The notes: a model not told the origin generated them from the sequence alone. Positions 1 through 10,098 are shown, counted from the first letter of the stretch. The stretch: DNA of 64,000 bases from an uncultured Blautia sp. (GCF_934371575.1 NZ_CAKRNY010000004.1:1-64000), one strand, 5' to 3'. Translations and numbers: made by a program.

Positions 1-76
1 CCGGCTGTGCACATACACCATTTACCATAGATGCTGTCATTGCCATTGCTAATCCCATAACCACCAGTTTTTTCAT
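1..76 (-). CDS. N-terminal fragment of a secreted protein (runs off window)
   Basis: Only the first 25 or so codons are visible, beginning MKKLVVMGLAMAMTAS and reading on past the window start. The short basic N-terminus followed by a hydrophobic stretch looks like a signal peptide. A good Shine-Dalgarno (AAGGAGG) lies six bases upstream of the ATG. The gene sits under a MerR-type promoter, so it is probably an inducible stress or redox protein, but nothing visible identifies the mature product. Confidence 0.6.
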   Translation of the reverse strand, partial: MKKLVVMGLAMAMTASMVNGVCAQP

Positions 77-123
77 CTTAATCCTCCTTGATCAGATCTC
101 GTTTTCGTGTATTCTTCTTATCC

Positions 124-139
124 GCAACTTTGTAGTTGC
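124..139 (-). repeat. Inverted repeat in the 5' leader
   Basis: A perfect six-base inverted repeat, GCAACT-TTGT-AGTTGC, lies between the MerR-type promoter and the start codon of the secreted protein. It would form a small hairpin in the transcript, or it could be a second protein-binding dyad. Confidence 0.5.
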
Positions 140-164
140 TATAAGGTTTTCTTAAGGCTTCTTT

Positions 165-195
165 ATAGTAAACTATATAGTTACTATAGAGTCAA
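165..195 (-). promoter_or_regulatory. MerR-type promoter with 19-bp spacer
   Basis: On the minus strand a -35 box TTGACT (190-195) and a -10 box TACTAT (165-170) are separated by 19 bp rather than 17. The spacer carries the dyad TATAGT-A-ACTATA. An overlong spacer with an internal dyad is the hallmark of promoters activated by MerR-family regulators, which untwist the DNA to align the two boxes. No MerR gene is visible in the window. Confidence 0.7.
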
Positions 196-219
196 TACAT
201 TTTTTCTTTTTTTGAAAAA

Positions 220-1227
220 TTATTCGCCAAATTCTTCTGCAACCTTCTTCAGCATGTCCCGGATTGGCAGATGATATGGACATCTTGTCTCGCACTTGCC
301 GCATCCCACACACGCAGAAGCTTTCACTGCCATGCTGCCGTAACGGTCCTTCGCCCAGTCTGCCAGATTATAGCGCTCCAGATATCCTGCGAAAAGGAAT
401 GCGCTTGGGATGCTGATTCCAACGGTACACGGCGCACAGTAATTGCAGCGGCGGCAGAAATTTGTTCCAAGCTTGTTCCGGATTTCTTCTATTTCAGCAA
501 GCTCTGCCTCTGTAAGAGGTGCTGCGTCGGAGCACGCCTTAATGTTCTCTTCCAGTTCAGATACTTCTGCCATTCCCGGGATTACCACAGTAACAGCCGG
601 GTTGGAACAGACATAACGAAGTGCAAGAGTGCCATTCTCGATTGCGCCGCCTGCTAATGGCTTCATGGCAATAAAGCCCACATTTTTCTCCTGACATTTG
701 CGGATCAGCTCGTCTCCCTGACTTTCTACAATATTATATGGGAACATGATTGTCTCCACCCAGTCCAGGTTCAATGCACGCTCAAAAACAGCTGTAGAAT
801 GTGCGGTAAGACCGATATGACCGATTTTACCGGCTGCCTTCGCCTCAAGAAGAGCCTCCAGAGCTCCGCCCTCACCGATAACGGTGTCCAGCTGCTCCAT
901 GCTTGGGTTATGTACCTGATACAGGTCAATGTGATTGGTTCGAAGATTGCCAAGGCTCTTCTCAATGTCTGCTGCCATGGCGTCTTTTGTTCTTGCCATA
1001 CTCTTGGTGGCGATTACAAATTTATCACGAATCCCTTCAAGGGCATAACCAAGATACTCCTCGCTGACCGTATAGCCTCTGGCTGTATCGATATAATTCA
1101 CGCCTTCTTCTGCCAGCTGCTTCATTAAGTTCTTCGTACCTTCTGCGTCAATTCTCTGGATGGGGATTCCGCCAAATCCCATACGTGAAATCTTAAGTCC
1201 GGTTTTTCCAAGTGTTGTATATTCCAT
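220..1227 (-). CDS. Aldo/keto reductase with C-terminal 2x[4Fe-4S] ferredoxin domain
   Basis: 335 aa. An aldo/keto reductase barrel carries the catalytic tetrad Asp47, Tyr52, Lys75 and His106. The last 70 residues hold two cysteine clusters, CRRCNYCAPC and CVGCGKCETRCP, which fit two [4Fe-4S] centres. This arrangement is a known Clostridia subfamily thought to pass electrons between ferredoxin-type centres and a carbonyl substrate. The substrate is not predictable. I chose the ATG at 1227, which has AAAGGAGG at good spacing, over an upstream ATG that would add 17 residues encoded by the preceding terminator hairpin. The product is cytoplasmic. Confidence 0.9.
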   Translation of the reverse strand: MEYTTLGKTGLKISRMGFGGIPIQRIDAEGTKNLMKQLAEEGVNYIDTARGYTVSEEYLGYALEGIRDKFVIATKSMARTKDAMAADIEKSLGNLRTNHIDLYQVHNPSMEQLDTVIGEGGALEALLEAKAAGKIGHIGLTAHSTAVFERALNLDWVETIMFPYNIVESQGDELIRKCQEKNVGFIAMKPLAGGAIENGTLALRYVCSNPAVTVVIPGMAEVSELEENIKACSDAAPLTEAELAEIEEIRNKLGTNFCRRCNYCAPCTVGISIPSAFLFAGYLERYNLADWAKDRYGSMAVKASACVGCGKCETRCPYHLPIRDMLKKVAEEFGE

Positions 1228-1253
1228 TTTTGTTCCTCCTTTTATATAAAATA

Positions 1254-1277
1254 TGCCACCGGCATACGCCGATGGCA
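1254..1277 (-). terminator. Rho-independent terminator of efp
   Basis: A near-perfect GC-rich hairpin (TGCCATCGGC-GTAT-GCCGGTGGCA on the minus strand) is followed by TATTTTATA. It lies between efp and the aldo/keto reductase, directly before the latter's ribosome site, so readthrough could still feed that gene. Confidence 0.6.
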
Positions 1278-1313
1278 CATAAAAACGGGATATTCTAGGT
1301 CCGCGTTTGCTAC

Positions 1314-1871
1314 TTATACTCGTGACAGGTACTCGCCTGTTCTTGTATCGATTTTCAGCTTGTCGCCCTGGTTAACGAACAGCGGAACCATAACCTGTGC
1401 TCCAGTCTCAACTGTAGCTGGCTTGGTAGCACCCTGTGCTGTGTTTCCAGCGAAGCCTGGCTCTGTCTCTGTAACTACAAGCTCAACGAATAACGGTGGC
1501 TCGATAGCAAATACATTGCCGTTATGAGAACAGATCTTAACCATCTCGTTCTCTTTCACGAATTTAAGAGAATCGCCAACCTGCTCTTCTGTAAGACCAA
1601 CCTGGTCAAATGTCTCTACGTTCATGAAGTAATATAATCCACCATCGCTGTAGAGATACTGCATATCAACACGCTCGATACGTGCTGTAGGGAATTTCTC
1701 TGTAGGACGGAAAGATTTCTCTAACACGGATCCTGTGATAATGTTTTTGTATTTGGTTCTAACGAAAGCAGCTCCCTTACCCGGCTTAACGTGCTGGAAT
1801 TCTACGATCTGACAAACGTTGCCATCAATTTCTACTGTGACACCGTTTCTGAAATCACCTGCTGAAATCAT
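1314..1871 (-). CDS. efp: Translation elongation factor P
   Basis: 185 aa, the usual EF-P length, with an N-terminal KOW-like domain and two OB domains. EF-P binds the ribosome between the P and E sites and relieves stalling at polyproline. The tip loop reads [10 protein letters not shown], placing Lys32 at the position that Firmicutes such as Bacillus modify post-translationally. No epmA or epmB is nearby. The start is supported by AAGGAGG upstream. It lies downstream of the shikimate kinase gene on the same strand after about 150 bp, and a TATAAT -10 element is visible in that gap, so it probably has its own promoter. Confidence 0.97.
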   Translation of the reverse strand: MISAGDFRNGVTVEIDGNVCQIVEFQHVKPGKGAAFVRTKYKNIITGSVLEKSFRPTEKFPTARIERVDMQYLYSDGGLYYFMNVETFDQVGLTEEQVGDSLKFVKENEMVKICSHNGNVFAIEPPLFVELVVTETEPGFAGNTAQGATKPATVETGAQVMVPLFVNQGDKLKIDTRTGEYLSRV

Positions 1872-2019
1872 AATTAAATTTTCCTCCTTATAGTGCTTGT
1901 GACTAGAAATATTTTATTATATATGTACCATTTTTTCAACTACTTTTTTTCATATGAAGTCTTTTTTTGATGATTTTGCCCTATATCAGAGCAAAATACT
2001 GCTTCCATTCCCAGGAATA

Positions 2020-2523
2020 CTACGGAAGCTGACTCTCTATTTCCTTGATCAGTTCTTCGAAAGGCTTCACGCCTGTCACAACCTCAATGTCTGCAAATTT
2101 ATGATAAACAGGATCGCGCTGCTTCAGAAGCTTCTTGATCTTCTCTTCCTGATTATCTCCCTCCAGAAGAGGATTGTTATTGCCTTCCAGTCTCTTGCGG
2201 AAGGTTTCCGCAGAACCCTTCAGGTAAACCACAGTTCCAAGCTGTTTGATGTACTGCTCATTCTGCTCCTGGATCGGAAGACCTGCGCCAAGAGAAATCA
2301 CCTTTCTCTCAGGATCCTTAATCAGGGCTTTCACTGTCATAGTCTCAAGAGCACGGTAATATGGCTCTCCAAACCTCTGGAAAATCTCCTTCACGGACAT
2401 ATTCATCTTCTTCACGATTACCTTGTCCACATCTACAAATGTCAGTCCCAGGTCACTGGACAGACGTTTCCCCACTCGTGTCTTGCCAGAACCCATAAAT
2501 CCGATAACCACAATATGGTTCAT
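2020..2523 (-). CDS. aroK: Shikimate kinase-family protein
   Basis: 167 aa, the family's normal size. It has Walker A GFMGSGKT (8-15), the DVD pair (31-33), Arg57 and Arg136 (QRDPVY), all typical of shikimate kinase, which phosphorylates shikimate 3-OH in chorismate synthesis. Two positions deviate: the glycine triplet is GAG (79-81), and the LID motif that normally reads RPLL is NPLL, with Asn117 in place of the ATP-contacting Arg. It overlaps the upstream yqeG-like gene by four bases (ATGA), and its Shine-Dalgarno lies inside that gene. It is most likely a functional AroK variant, though a related small-molecule kinase is possible. Confidence 0.8.
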   Translation of the reverse strand: MNHIVVIGFMGSGKTRVGKRLSSDLGLTFVDVDKVIVKKMNMSVKEIFQRFGEPYYRALETMTVKALIKDPERKVISLGAGLPIQEQNEQYIKQLGTVVYLKGSAETFRKRLEGNNNPLLEGDNQEEKIKKLLKQRDPVYHKFADIEVVTGVKPFEELIKEIESQLP

Positions 2524-3023
2524 GAATTCTTCTCCTCCTTGGTATAAAAATGTAATACAATTTTTTCCAGATAGCGTTTCAGGACAATCTGGATTTCCTC
2601 CTTGGGATTGATCGGCTTCACCAGAATATTACGAAGTCCAGCCTTCTTAGCCCCCCAAATATCGGTAAAAAGCTGATCTCCGATAAAAACGGTATTTCCG
2701 GTATCCGTCCCAAGCCTTTCCATTGCTCTTTCATAGCCCTTCCTGGAGGGCTTGGCAGCCATTTCAATAAACTGGGCACCTACTGAAGCGGCAAAAGGTT
2801 CCACGCGCTTCTTCCGGTTGTTCGAAACCAGACAGCAGGAAAATCCCAGCTCCCGAAGCCGTCCAAAGAGCCGGATGGCTTCCTGATCTGCCGGTGCACC
2901 ATGGGGAACCAGGGTATTGTCTATGTCAAACAAAATTCCCCTGTATCCCTCCTGGTATAATTTCTCATAATTTACTGCATATGCTGAATCCAGATATTCA
3001 TCTGGAAAAAAGCGTTCAAACAT
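2520..3023 (-). CDS. YqeG-family HAD-IIIA phosphatase
   Basis: 167 aa. The HAD motifs are in order: FDIDNTL (motif I, nucleophile Asp), VSNN (motif II), a Lys in AAKPS (motif III) and IGDQLFTD (motif IV). The family resembles phosphatidylglycerophosphate phosphatase GEP4 and is widespread in Firmicutes, often next to shikimate-pathway genes as here. Its exact substrate is not established. It is translationally coupled to the downstream kinase by an ATGA overlap. Confidence 0.9.
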   Translation of the reverse strand: MFERFFPDEYLDSAYAVNYEKLYQEGYRGILFDIDNTLVPHGAPADQEAIRLFGRLRELGFSCCLVSNNRKKRVEPFAASVGAQFIEMAAKPSRKGYERAMERLGTDTGNTVFIGDQLFTDIWGAKKAGLRNILVKPINPKEEIQIVLKRYLEKIVLHFYTKEEKNS

Positions 3024-3069
3024 TCTGTTACATCCTTTAATTCTTTTTATTTTCTATGGCAGGGGTTCG

Positions 3070-3930
3070 TTACCTGTTCAGATAAGCCTGCAGCTCCTCA
3101 TAACGATCGCTCATCACGTCAAAGCCGTGCTGATAGAACTCCATCAGCTTCTCCTTACTTGTCTCTGCCCGTCCCACTGTAGGGATTTCCGGACGGATCA
3201 CAAAGATATGGCCCTCCCGCTCCCATTTCTCCAGAAGCTCCAATGTCCGGTTATAATTACGGTAACGGTTATATAAGGTATTCAGGAACTCCGGATAATG
3301 GCGGAATGCCGCCACATAAAGAGGTACGCTCTTTCCCGGCTTTTTCTTGCGGTAGCCTTTATTTCTGGTAAGGATCACCACATTCTTCCGATAGCCTTCC
3401 TCCATAGCGTGGACCAGCGGAATGGAATCCGCAATTCCTCCATCCAGATAGGGAACGCCATCGATCTCCACCATAGGACTGACAACAGGAATACTGGAGG
3501 AAGCCCTTCCAATATCCATCAGACGCCGTCTGTCCTGCTTCTCTGTGAGATATTCAGCCTCTCCTGTCAGACAGTTGGTTACCACCATCTCACATCTGAC
3601 ATCCGACTGGAAAAAGTGTTCAAAATCAAATGGAAATAACTCATTGGGATATTTGTCAAACAGCATATCCATGTCAAAAAGCTCGTGCTTCTTAAGAGCC
3701 TCTCTGGTAGCAATATAGCTGTTTGCCTTATCTTCTATGATCATACAGTCCCTGGTTCTTCCCGGCTGCCAGGATACATAATCAAGTGCATTGCAGGAAC
3801 CGGCGGAAACTCCTACCACATATGGGAATTTCACATTCTTTTCCATAAGGAAATCCAGTACTCCTGCTGTAAATACACCCCTGCTTCCGCCGCCCTCAAG
3901 GACGAGGGAAGACGGCTGCTTCTCTGTCAT
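3070..3930 (-). CDS. Patatin-like phospholipase
   Basis: 286 aa. It has the patatin oxyanion motif GGGSRG (13-18), the nucleophile elbow GVSAGS with Ser42, and the Asp of the dyad in DGG (Asp163). The family hydrolyses acyl esters of phospholipids or neutral lipids. There is no signal peptide, so it should act in the cytoplasm or at the inner membrane face. It begins two bases after the citrate synthase stop, with its GGAG ribosome site inside that gene, so the two are cotranslated. The link to citrate synthase is positional only. Confidence 0.9.
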   Translation of the reverse strand: MTEKQPSSLVLEGGGSRGVFTAGVLDFLMEKNVKFPYVVGVSAGSCNALDYVSWQPGRTRDCMIIEDKANSYIATREALKKHELFDMDMLFDKYPNELFPFDFEHFFQSDVRCEMVVTNCLTGEAEYLTEKQDRRRLMDIGRASSSIPVVSPMVEIDGVPYLDGGIADSIPLVHAMEEGYRKNVVILTRNKGYRKKKPGKSVPLYVAAFRHYPEFLNTLYNRYRNYNRTLELLEKWEREGHIFVIRPEIPTVGRAETSKEKLMEFYQHGFDVMSDRYEELQAYLNR

Positions 3931-3932
3931 TC

Positions 3933-5297
3933 TTATTCACGCTCCTTAAGAGGTACATATACTGCTGGAGCCAGAACATTCTTGTAAGCCGGACGAATGA
4001 TCTTATCTGTGTTGATGAGCTCTTCCATTCGGTGTGCGCTCCAACCAACAATACGTGCCACTGCAAAAATCGGTGTGTACAGCTCAAGGGGCAGATCCAG
4101 CATGCTGTAAACAAAGCCGCTGTAGAAATCCACATTGGCGCTGACACCCTTATAAATATGACGCTCCTCTGCGATTACCTCGGGAGCCATTCTCTCTACC
4201 ATAGCATAAAGATTGTATTCTTTCATGCGGCCCTTTTCTTTCGCAAGGGTCTCAACAAAGCCTTTCAGTACCTGGGCACGAGGATCCGATACGGAATAAA
4301 TAGCATGTCCCATACCATAGATAAGACCTCTCTTGTCGAAAGCCTCCTTATGGAGAAGCTTCTTCAGATAAGTTCTTACTTCCTCTTCATCAGCGATATC
4401 CTTTACATTCTTCTTCATATCCTGGAACATGCTGACAACCTTAATATTGGCACCGCCGTGCTTCGGTCCCTTCAGAGAGCCAAGAGCAGCTGCGATGGCA
4501 GAATAGGTATCTGTACCTGATGAGGAAACAACGTGTGTGGTAAATGTAGAGTTGTTACCACCGCCATGCTCCATATGAAGGATCAGGGCAAGATCCAGGA
4601 TCTTCGCCTCCAGATGGGAATACTTCTTATCCGGGCGAAGCATGCGAAGGATATTCTCCGCAGTGGAAAGATCCCGCTTGGGATTGTGGATATAAAGGCT
4701 CTTGCCGCATACATAGTGATTATAAGCCTGATATCCATAAACTGAGAGAAGCGGAAATACGCTGATCAGATTCAGGCACTGTCTCAGTACGTTAGGAAGG
4801 GAAATATCGTCCGGCTCCTTGTCATAGCAATAAAGTGTAAGCACACTTCTGGACAGGGCATTCATAATGTCCTTGGACGGTGCCTTCATGATAACGTCCC
4901 TTACAAAATTCGTAGGAAGGGAGCGCTGGTTCGCCAAAAGCTTGGTGAAATTCTCCAGTTCCTCATGATTCGGAAGCTTACCAAACAGTAAAAGATAGGT
5001 AGTTTCTTCGAAGCCGTATCTGTCATCTTCAATAAATCCCCTGGTCAACTCTTTGATGTCATATCCCCTGTAGGAAAGACTGCCCGCACAGGGCACTTCC
5101 TTGCCGTCAACCACCTTCGTGGCACATACATTGGAAATCTGCGTCAGACCTGCCAGAACGCCCTTACCATTAATATCACGAAGCCCTCGCTTAACATCAT
5201 ACTTCTGATAAAGAGACAGATCCAGGCTGGAATGCTCCTTGCAAACCTCCGTCAGGTTCTCTATTTCCGGTGTTACTTTCATCTTAAATCCTGTCAT
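3933..5297 (-). CDS. gltA: Citrate synthase
   Basis: 454 aa. It condenses oxaloacetate and acetyl-CoA to citrate. The catalytic residues are visible as His280 (GPKHGGAN), His331 (GMGHAIY) and Asp390 (VDFYSG), with the EHGGG motif at 243-247. In a fermentative anaerobe the likely role is supply of 2-oxoglutarate for glutamate synthesis rather than a full cycle. This fits the adjacent transaminase and the glutamate dehydrogenase beyond it. A 2-methylcitrate synthase activity cannot be excluded by sequence alone. The start has GAAAGGAG upstream. Confidence 0.95.
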   Translation of the reverse strand: MTGFKMKVTPEIENLTEVCKEHSSLDLSLYQKYDVKRGLRDINGKGVLAGLTQISNVCATKVVDGKEVPCAGSLSYRGYDIKELTRGFIEDDRYGFEETTYLLLFGKLPNHEELENFTKLLANQRSLPTNFVRDVIMKAPSKDIMNALSRSVLTLYCYDKEPDDISLPNVLRQCLNLISVFPLLSVYGYQAYNHYVCGKSLYIHNPKRDLSTAENILRMLRPDKKYSHLEAKILDLALILHMEHGGGNNSTFTTHVVSSSGTDTYSAIAAALGSLKGPKHGGANIKVVSMFQDMKKNVKDIADEEEVRTYLKKLLHKEAFDKRGLIYGMGHAIYSVSDPRAQVLKGFVETLAKEKGRMKEYNLYAMVERMAPEVIAEERHIYKGVSANVDFYSGFVYSMLDLPLELYTPIFAVARIVGWSAHRMEELINTDKIIRPAYKNVLAPAVYVPLKERE

Positions 5298-5438
5298 TCA
5301 AACAAACTCCTTTCTTTTTTAATCCGTCCGATAATCCGATCCTCCCTCAATTATTAATGCTGTCAGAGTCAGAAGCTGGTGCTTCTGCTCCGGCATTGTA
5401 AATGGATAATCTGTGACTGCCATTGCTTTATTATTTTC

Positions 5439-6659
5439 TTATCGCTGCTTATATGTGGACAGGAAATCTTTCATCTTGTCCATGGCTTTCTCCAGCTGAC
5501 GCACATTCGGCAGGTATACTACACGGAAGTGGTCCGGAGAATTCCAGTTAAAGCCCTTACCCGGTACCAGAAGTACCTGCTTCTCATGAAGGAAATCAAG
5601 TGCAAACTGCTCATCATTGTAAATATTGAATTTCTCTGTGTCAATCTTCGGAAAGATATAGAAAGCAGCCTTCGGCTTCACTGCAGTGATTCCCGGAATA
5701 TCGTTAAGCGCCTTATAAATAAAGTCTCTCTGCTCGTACACTCTTCCGCCCGGCTGGATATACTCATTCACGCTCTGATAACCGCCAAGGGCTGTCTGCA
5801 CAATGGACTGAGCCGGTACATTGGAGCAAAGACGCATGGAAGAAAGCATATTGATTCCCTCAATATATCCCTTCGCCTTATTCTTGGCACCGCTTAAGAT
5901 CATCCATCCGATACGGAAGCCGGCGATCATGTGGGACTTGGAAAGTCCTGAGAAGGTAACGCAGAATACATCCGGTCCTGCAAGGGAAGCAATAGAGGTA
6001 TGCTTGTAACCGTCCATGATCAGGCGGTCATAGATCTCATCTGAGAAAATGATCAGCTCATGCTCTCTTGCGACCTGCACGATCTGTTCCAGAATTTCCT
6101 TCGGGTAAACCGCACCTGTAGGATTATTCGGATTAATGATAACGATCGCCTTCGTCTTATCTGTGATCTTGCTCTTAATATCATCAATATCCGGATACCA
6201 CTCTGACTGCTCATCGCAGATATAGTGGACTACATTTCCACCTGCCAGTGTAGCGGTAGCTGTCCATAACGGATAGTCCGGTGCAGGGATCAGGATCTCA
6301 TCTCCGTTATCCAGAAGAGCCTGCATGGAAAGATTGATCAGCTCGCTGACACCATTACCTGTATAGATATCACTCATGGTAACCCCAGGAATACCGCGAA
6401 GCTGGGCATACTGCATGATTGCCTTCCTTGCGGAAAAGATTCCCTTGGAATCGGAATATCCCTGAGAGGTACGAATATTGCTCAGCATATCCAGAATTAC
6501 TTCCTGAGGTGCTGAAAAACCAAATGGATAAGGATTGCCGATATTCAGCTTCAGGATCTCCATTCCATCCTCTTCCATTCTGGCAGCTTCATCCACTACC
6601 GGACCACGCACATCGTAAAGTACGTTATCCAGTTTGCTGGATTTCTCAAATGTTTTCAT
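5439..6659 (-). CDS. alaA: PLP-dependent aminotransferase, AlaA type (alanine transaminase)
   Basis: 406 aa, fold type I. The PLP lysine is Lys241 in SGLSKSHMIAGFR, with Asn179 (NPNNPTG), Asp207/Tyr210 and Arg249 also present. The N-terminus (KTFEKSSKL, YDVRGP) matches the E. coli AlaA/YfbQ branch, which interconverts glutamate plus pyruvate with 2-oxoglutarate plus alanine. It is divergent from gdhA over a 206-bp gap and lies 141 bp upstream of citrate synthase. That setting supports a glutamate-handling role. An aspartate or broad-range aminotransferase is the alternative. Confidence 0.88.
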   Translation of the reverse strand: MKTFEKSSKLDNVLYDVRGPVVDEAARMEEDGMEILKLNIGNPYPFGFSAPQEVILDMLSNIRTSQGYSDSKGIFSARKAIMQYAQLRGIPGVTMSDIYTGNGVSELINLSMQALLDNGDEILIPAPDYPLWTATATLAGGNVVHYICDEQSEWYPDIDDIKSKITDKTKAIVIINPNNPTGAVYPKEILEQIVQVAREHELIIFSDEIYDRLIMDGYKHTSIASLAGPDVFCVTFSGLSKSHMIAGFRIGWMILSGAKNKAKGYIEGINMLSSMRLCSNVPAQSIVQTALGGYQSVNEYIQPGGRVYEQRDFIYKALNDIPGITAVKPKAAFYIFPKIDTEKFNIYNDEQFALDFLHEKQVLLVPGKGFNWNSPDHFRVVYLPNVRQLEKAMDKMKDFLSTYKQR

Positions 6660-6789
6660 ATAATGTCACTCCTCACCTTACTATGTATATCTGCAATGTC
6701 TGCTGTTTGCATTTCCTGTTACATATCATCTCATATTTGACTCATTTTCGCAAGCCTTAATGAAATTTTTGGAAATATGAAAAAAACTC

Positions 6790-6818
6790 TTTTCATTTTT
6801 AGCACTTTAGTGTATAAT
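6790..6818 (+). promoter_or_regulatory. gdhA promoter
   Basis: A -10 box TATAAT (6813-6818) lies 17 bp from a weak -35 TTTTCA (6790-6795), 48 bp upstream of the gdhA start. Confidence 0.65.
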
Positions 6819-6853
6819 AGCGTCGTTAAAAAAATTTACATCTATCTGGATGA

Positions 6854-8200
<1,347 letters not shown>

Positions 8201-8220
8201 TTCTCCATCATTTGAAGTTT

Positions 8221-8253
8221 AAAAAAGACAGGTCCATGTGGCCTGTCTTTTTT
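8221..8253 (+). terminator. gdhA terminator
   Basis: Stem GACAGG/CCTGTC is extended by A and T runs on both sides and ends in TTTTTT. It lies 20 bases after the gdhA stop. Confidence 0.9.
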
Positions 8254-8283
8254 ATTTCATTATAAAGCTCCGTTTGCGTAGCG

Positions 8284-8315
8284 AAAAATTCCTCGCTCTT
8301 CGGCGAGGAATTTTT
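8284..8315 (-). terminator. nrdR terminator
   Basis: A perfect 13-bp stem (AAAAATTCCTCGC with GCGAGGAATTTTT) and a six-base loop start immediately after the nrdR stop codon. The A/T-rich stem ends let it work in both directions. Confidence 0.85.
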
Positions 8316-8316
8316 C

Positions 8317-8766
8317 TTAGTTCATGAATTTTTTCAGTTCATCCATAAATGTGCTTACATCTTTAAATTCTCTGTATACGGAAGCAAATCTCACATACGC
8401 CACTGAATCCAGGCCTTTCAGATGGCTCATCACAATTTCTCCGATCTTTGTGCTGGAGATTTCTTTATCCTCTGCACTGAAAATATCACCTTCTATGGCA
8501 TCGATCATAGCCTCCAGCTTGTCACTGGAAATGGGACGTTTATAACAGGCACGGCGGACACCATTGATCAGCTTGTTACGGTCATACTGCTCACGGTTCA
8601 GGTTTTTCTTGATCACGATCAGCGGAATTGTTTCTACGTTCTCATAGGTAGTAAATCTCTTTCCACAGGAGTCACACATCCTTCTGCGTCTTATGGAATT
8701 GGTCTCCTCCACCGGTCTCGAATCTACCACTCTTGTATTATCCTGATTACAGTATGGACATCTCAT
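8317..8766 (-). CDS. nrdR: Transcriptional repressor NrdR
   Basis: 149 aa. A zinc ribbon (Cys3, Cys6, Cys31, Cys34) is followed by an ATP-cone domain that senses ATP/dATP. It represses ribonucleotide reductase genes. The start is placed at MRCPYC, the universal NrdR N-terminus, with AAAGGGG upstream. An upstream in-frame ATG would add six residues. No nrd genes lie in the window. Confidence 0.97.
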   Translation of the reverse strand: MRCPYCNQDNTRVVDSRPVEETNSIRRRRMCDSCGKRFTTYENVETIPLIVIKKNLNREQYDRNKLINGVRRACYKRPISSDKLEAMIDAIEGDIFSAEDKEISSTKIGEIVMSHLKGLDSVAYVRFASVYREFKDVSTFMDELKKFMN

Positions 8767-8844
8767 ATATTTCCCCTTTCTCATTCCTTTGTATATGATT
8801 TTTCTTTCTCAGTAACATAAAACGGACTGAAATACTTAACTCTA

Positions 8845-8874
8845 ATTATACTTTAATCATAGAAAATATGTCAA
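8845..8874 (-). promoter_or_regulatory. nrdR promoter
   Basis: TTGACA (8869-8874) and TATAAT (8845-8850) are perfect boxes separated by 18 bp and read toward nrdR. Confidence 0.8.
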
Positions 8875-8933
8875 CAAACTCCATGAATATTTTCAGAATT
8901 TTTGCATAATCTCATAAAAAAAAGGTATTTTTC

Positions 8934-9191
8934 ATGCGCATCTGCGAATTAAAGCAAAAAGAAGTAATCAATGTCTGTACCTGTCGTACACTTGGCTGTC
9001 CTGTAGATGTGGAGTTCAACTGTGAAACAGGATGTATCACTGCTCTTGTTGTACCCGGGCCGAACAGCTTCTGCTTCTGTTTCTGGGCCCCGGGCAGCGA
9101 ATATATAATCCCCTGGAACTGCATCAGGCAAATTGGAGAAGACATTATTCTGGTAGAGATCGACGAAAAGCATTGCTGCAGAAAAAATTAG
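8934..9191 (+). CDS. YlmC/YmxH-family small PRC-barrel-like protein
   Basis: 85 aa. The opening MRICELKQKEVINV and the end PWNCIRQIGEDIILV match the YlmC/YmxH family, a small PRC-barrel-type protein found in endospore formers and commonly linked to sporulation genes. The molecular role is not known to me. It is unusually rich in Cys and aromatics around CFCFW. It precedes sigG by about 130 bp on the same strand, which fits a sporulation setting. Confidence 0.8.
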   Translation: MRICELKQKEVINVCTCRTLGCPVDVEFNCETGCITALVVPGPNSFCFCFWAPGSEYIIPWNCIRQIGEDIILVEIDEKHCCRKN

Positions 9192-9318
9192 TTTCCCGAT
9201 TGTCAAGGGCTATTATTTTTTATATTTTTCTGAAAAAAGAATATTTATCCTCCGGCATGAGAATCATTGTTACTACACCAGAATTTGTTTACTTATGCAT
9301 AAAAGGAGGATTCATAAA

Positions 9319-10098
9319 ATGGCACTTAACAAAGTTGAAATTTGCGGAGTCAATACATCGAAGCTTCCGGTGCTGAAAGCAGAAGAAAAAGAAGAGCTTT
9401 TTCGCAGGATACAAAAGGGAGACGAAGAAGCACGGGAGCTTTACATCAAAGGAAATCTGCGGCTGGTTCTCAGCGTGATCAAACGCTTTTCCAGCAGCAG
9501 TGAAAATATGGATGACCTTTTTCAGATTGGCTGTATCGGACTTATAAAGGCGATTGACAATTTTGACACTTCTTTAAATGTGAAATTTTCTACTTACGCA
9601 GTGCCTATGATCATGGGGGAAATCCGGCGTTATCTCCGCGACAACAACAGCATACGGGTAAGCCGCTCCCTGCGTGACATCGCTTACCGAGCTATTTATG
9701 CAAAAGAAGCGTATATGAAGACAAATCTGAAAGAGCCCACTATTGCGGAAATCGCCGACGAAATCGGCATTGAAAAAGAGATGATCGCATATGCCATGGA
9801 TGCCATCCAGAATCCGGTAAGTCTTTTTGAACCGGTCTATACAGAGGGCGGGGACACTCTTTATGTGATGGATCAGATCAGTGATAAAAAGAATAAAGAG
9901 GAAACCTGGGTGGAAAATCTGTCGCTTCGGGAAGCGATCAACCGTCTGAATAAGCGTGAGCGGCACATCATAGATCTTCGTTTTTATGAGGGCAAAACAC
10001 AAATGGAGGTTGCCCAGGAGATTGGGATTTCCCAGGCTCAGGTCAGCCGTCTGGAAAAAAATGCGTTAAGAACCATGCGGAATTATCTGCGTGCATGA
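9319..10098 (+). CDS. sigG: Late forespore sigma factor SigG
   Basis: 259 aa sigma-70 family protein. The N-terminus NKVEICGVNTSKLPVL is diagnostic of SigG and separates it from SigF. It has region 2 (GNLRLVLSVI, DDLFQIGCIG), region 3 and a region 4 HTH (QMEVAQEIGISQAQVSRLE). It directs RNA polymerase to late forespore genes. The start chosen has AAAAGGAGG eight bases upstream; a longer in-frame start would add eight residues overlapping that ribosome site. Its presence argues that the organism sporulates. Confidence 0.97.
   Translation: MALNKVEICGVNTSKLPVLKAEEKEELFRRIQKGDEEARELYIKGNLRLVLSVIKRFSSSSENMDDLFQIGCIGLIKAIDNFDTSLNVKFSTYAVPMIMGEIRRYLRDNNSIRVSRSLRDIAYRAIYAKEAYMKTNLKEPTIAEIADEIGIEKEMIAYAMDAIQNPVSLFEPVYTEGGDTLYVMDQISDKKNKEETWVENLSLREAINRLNKRERHIIDLRFYEGKTQMEVAQEIGISQAQVSRLEKNALRTMRNYLRA

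Noticed and set aside
1972-1997. ATTTTGC/GCAAAAT dyad after the shikimate kinase gene
   Set aside because: Weak AT-rich stem with the T run on the wrong side for the minus-strand transcript.
5371-5386. AGAAGC-TGGT-GCTTCT hairpin between the transaminase and citrate synthase genes
   Set aside because: Short stem with no T run; insufficient for a terminator call.
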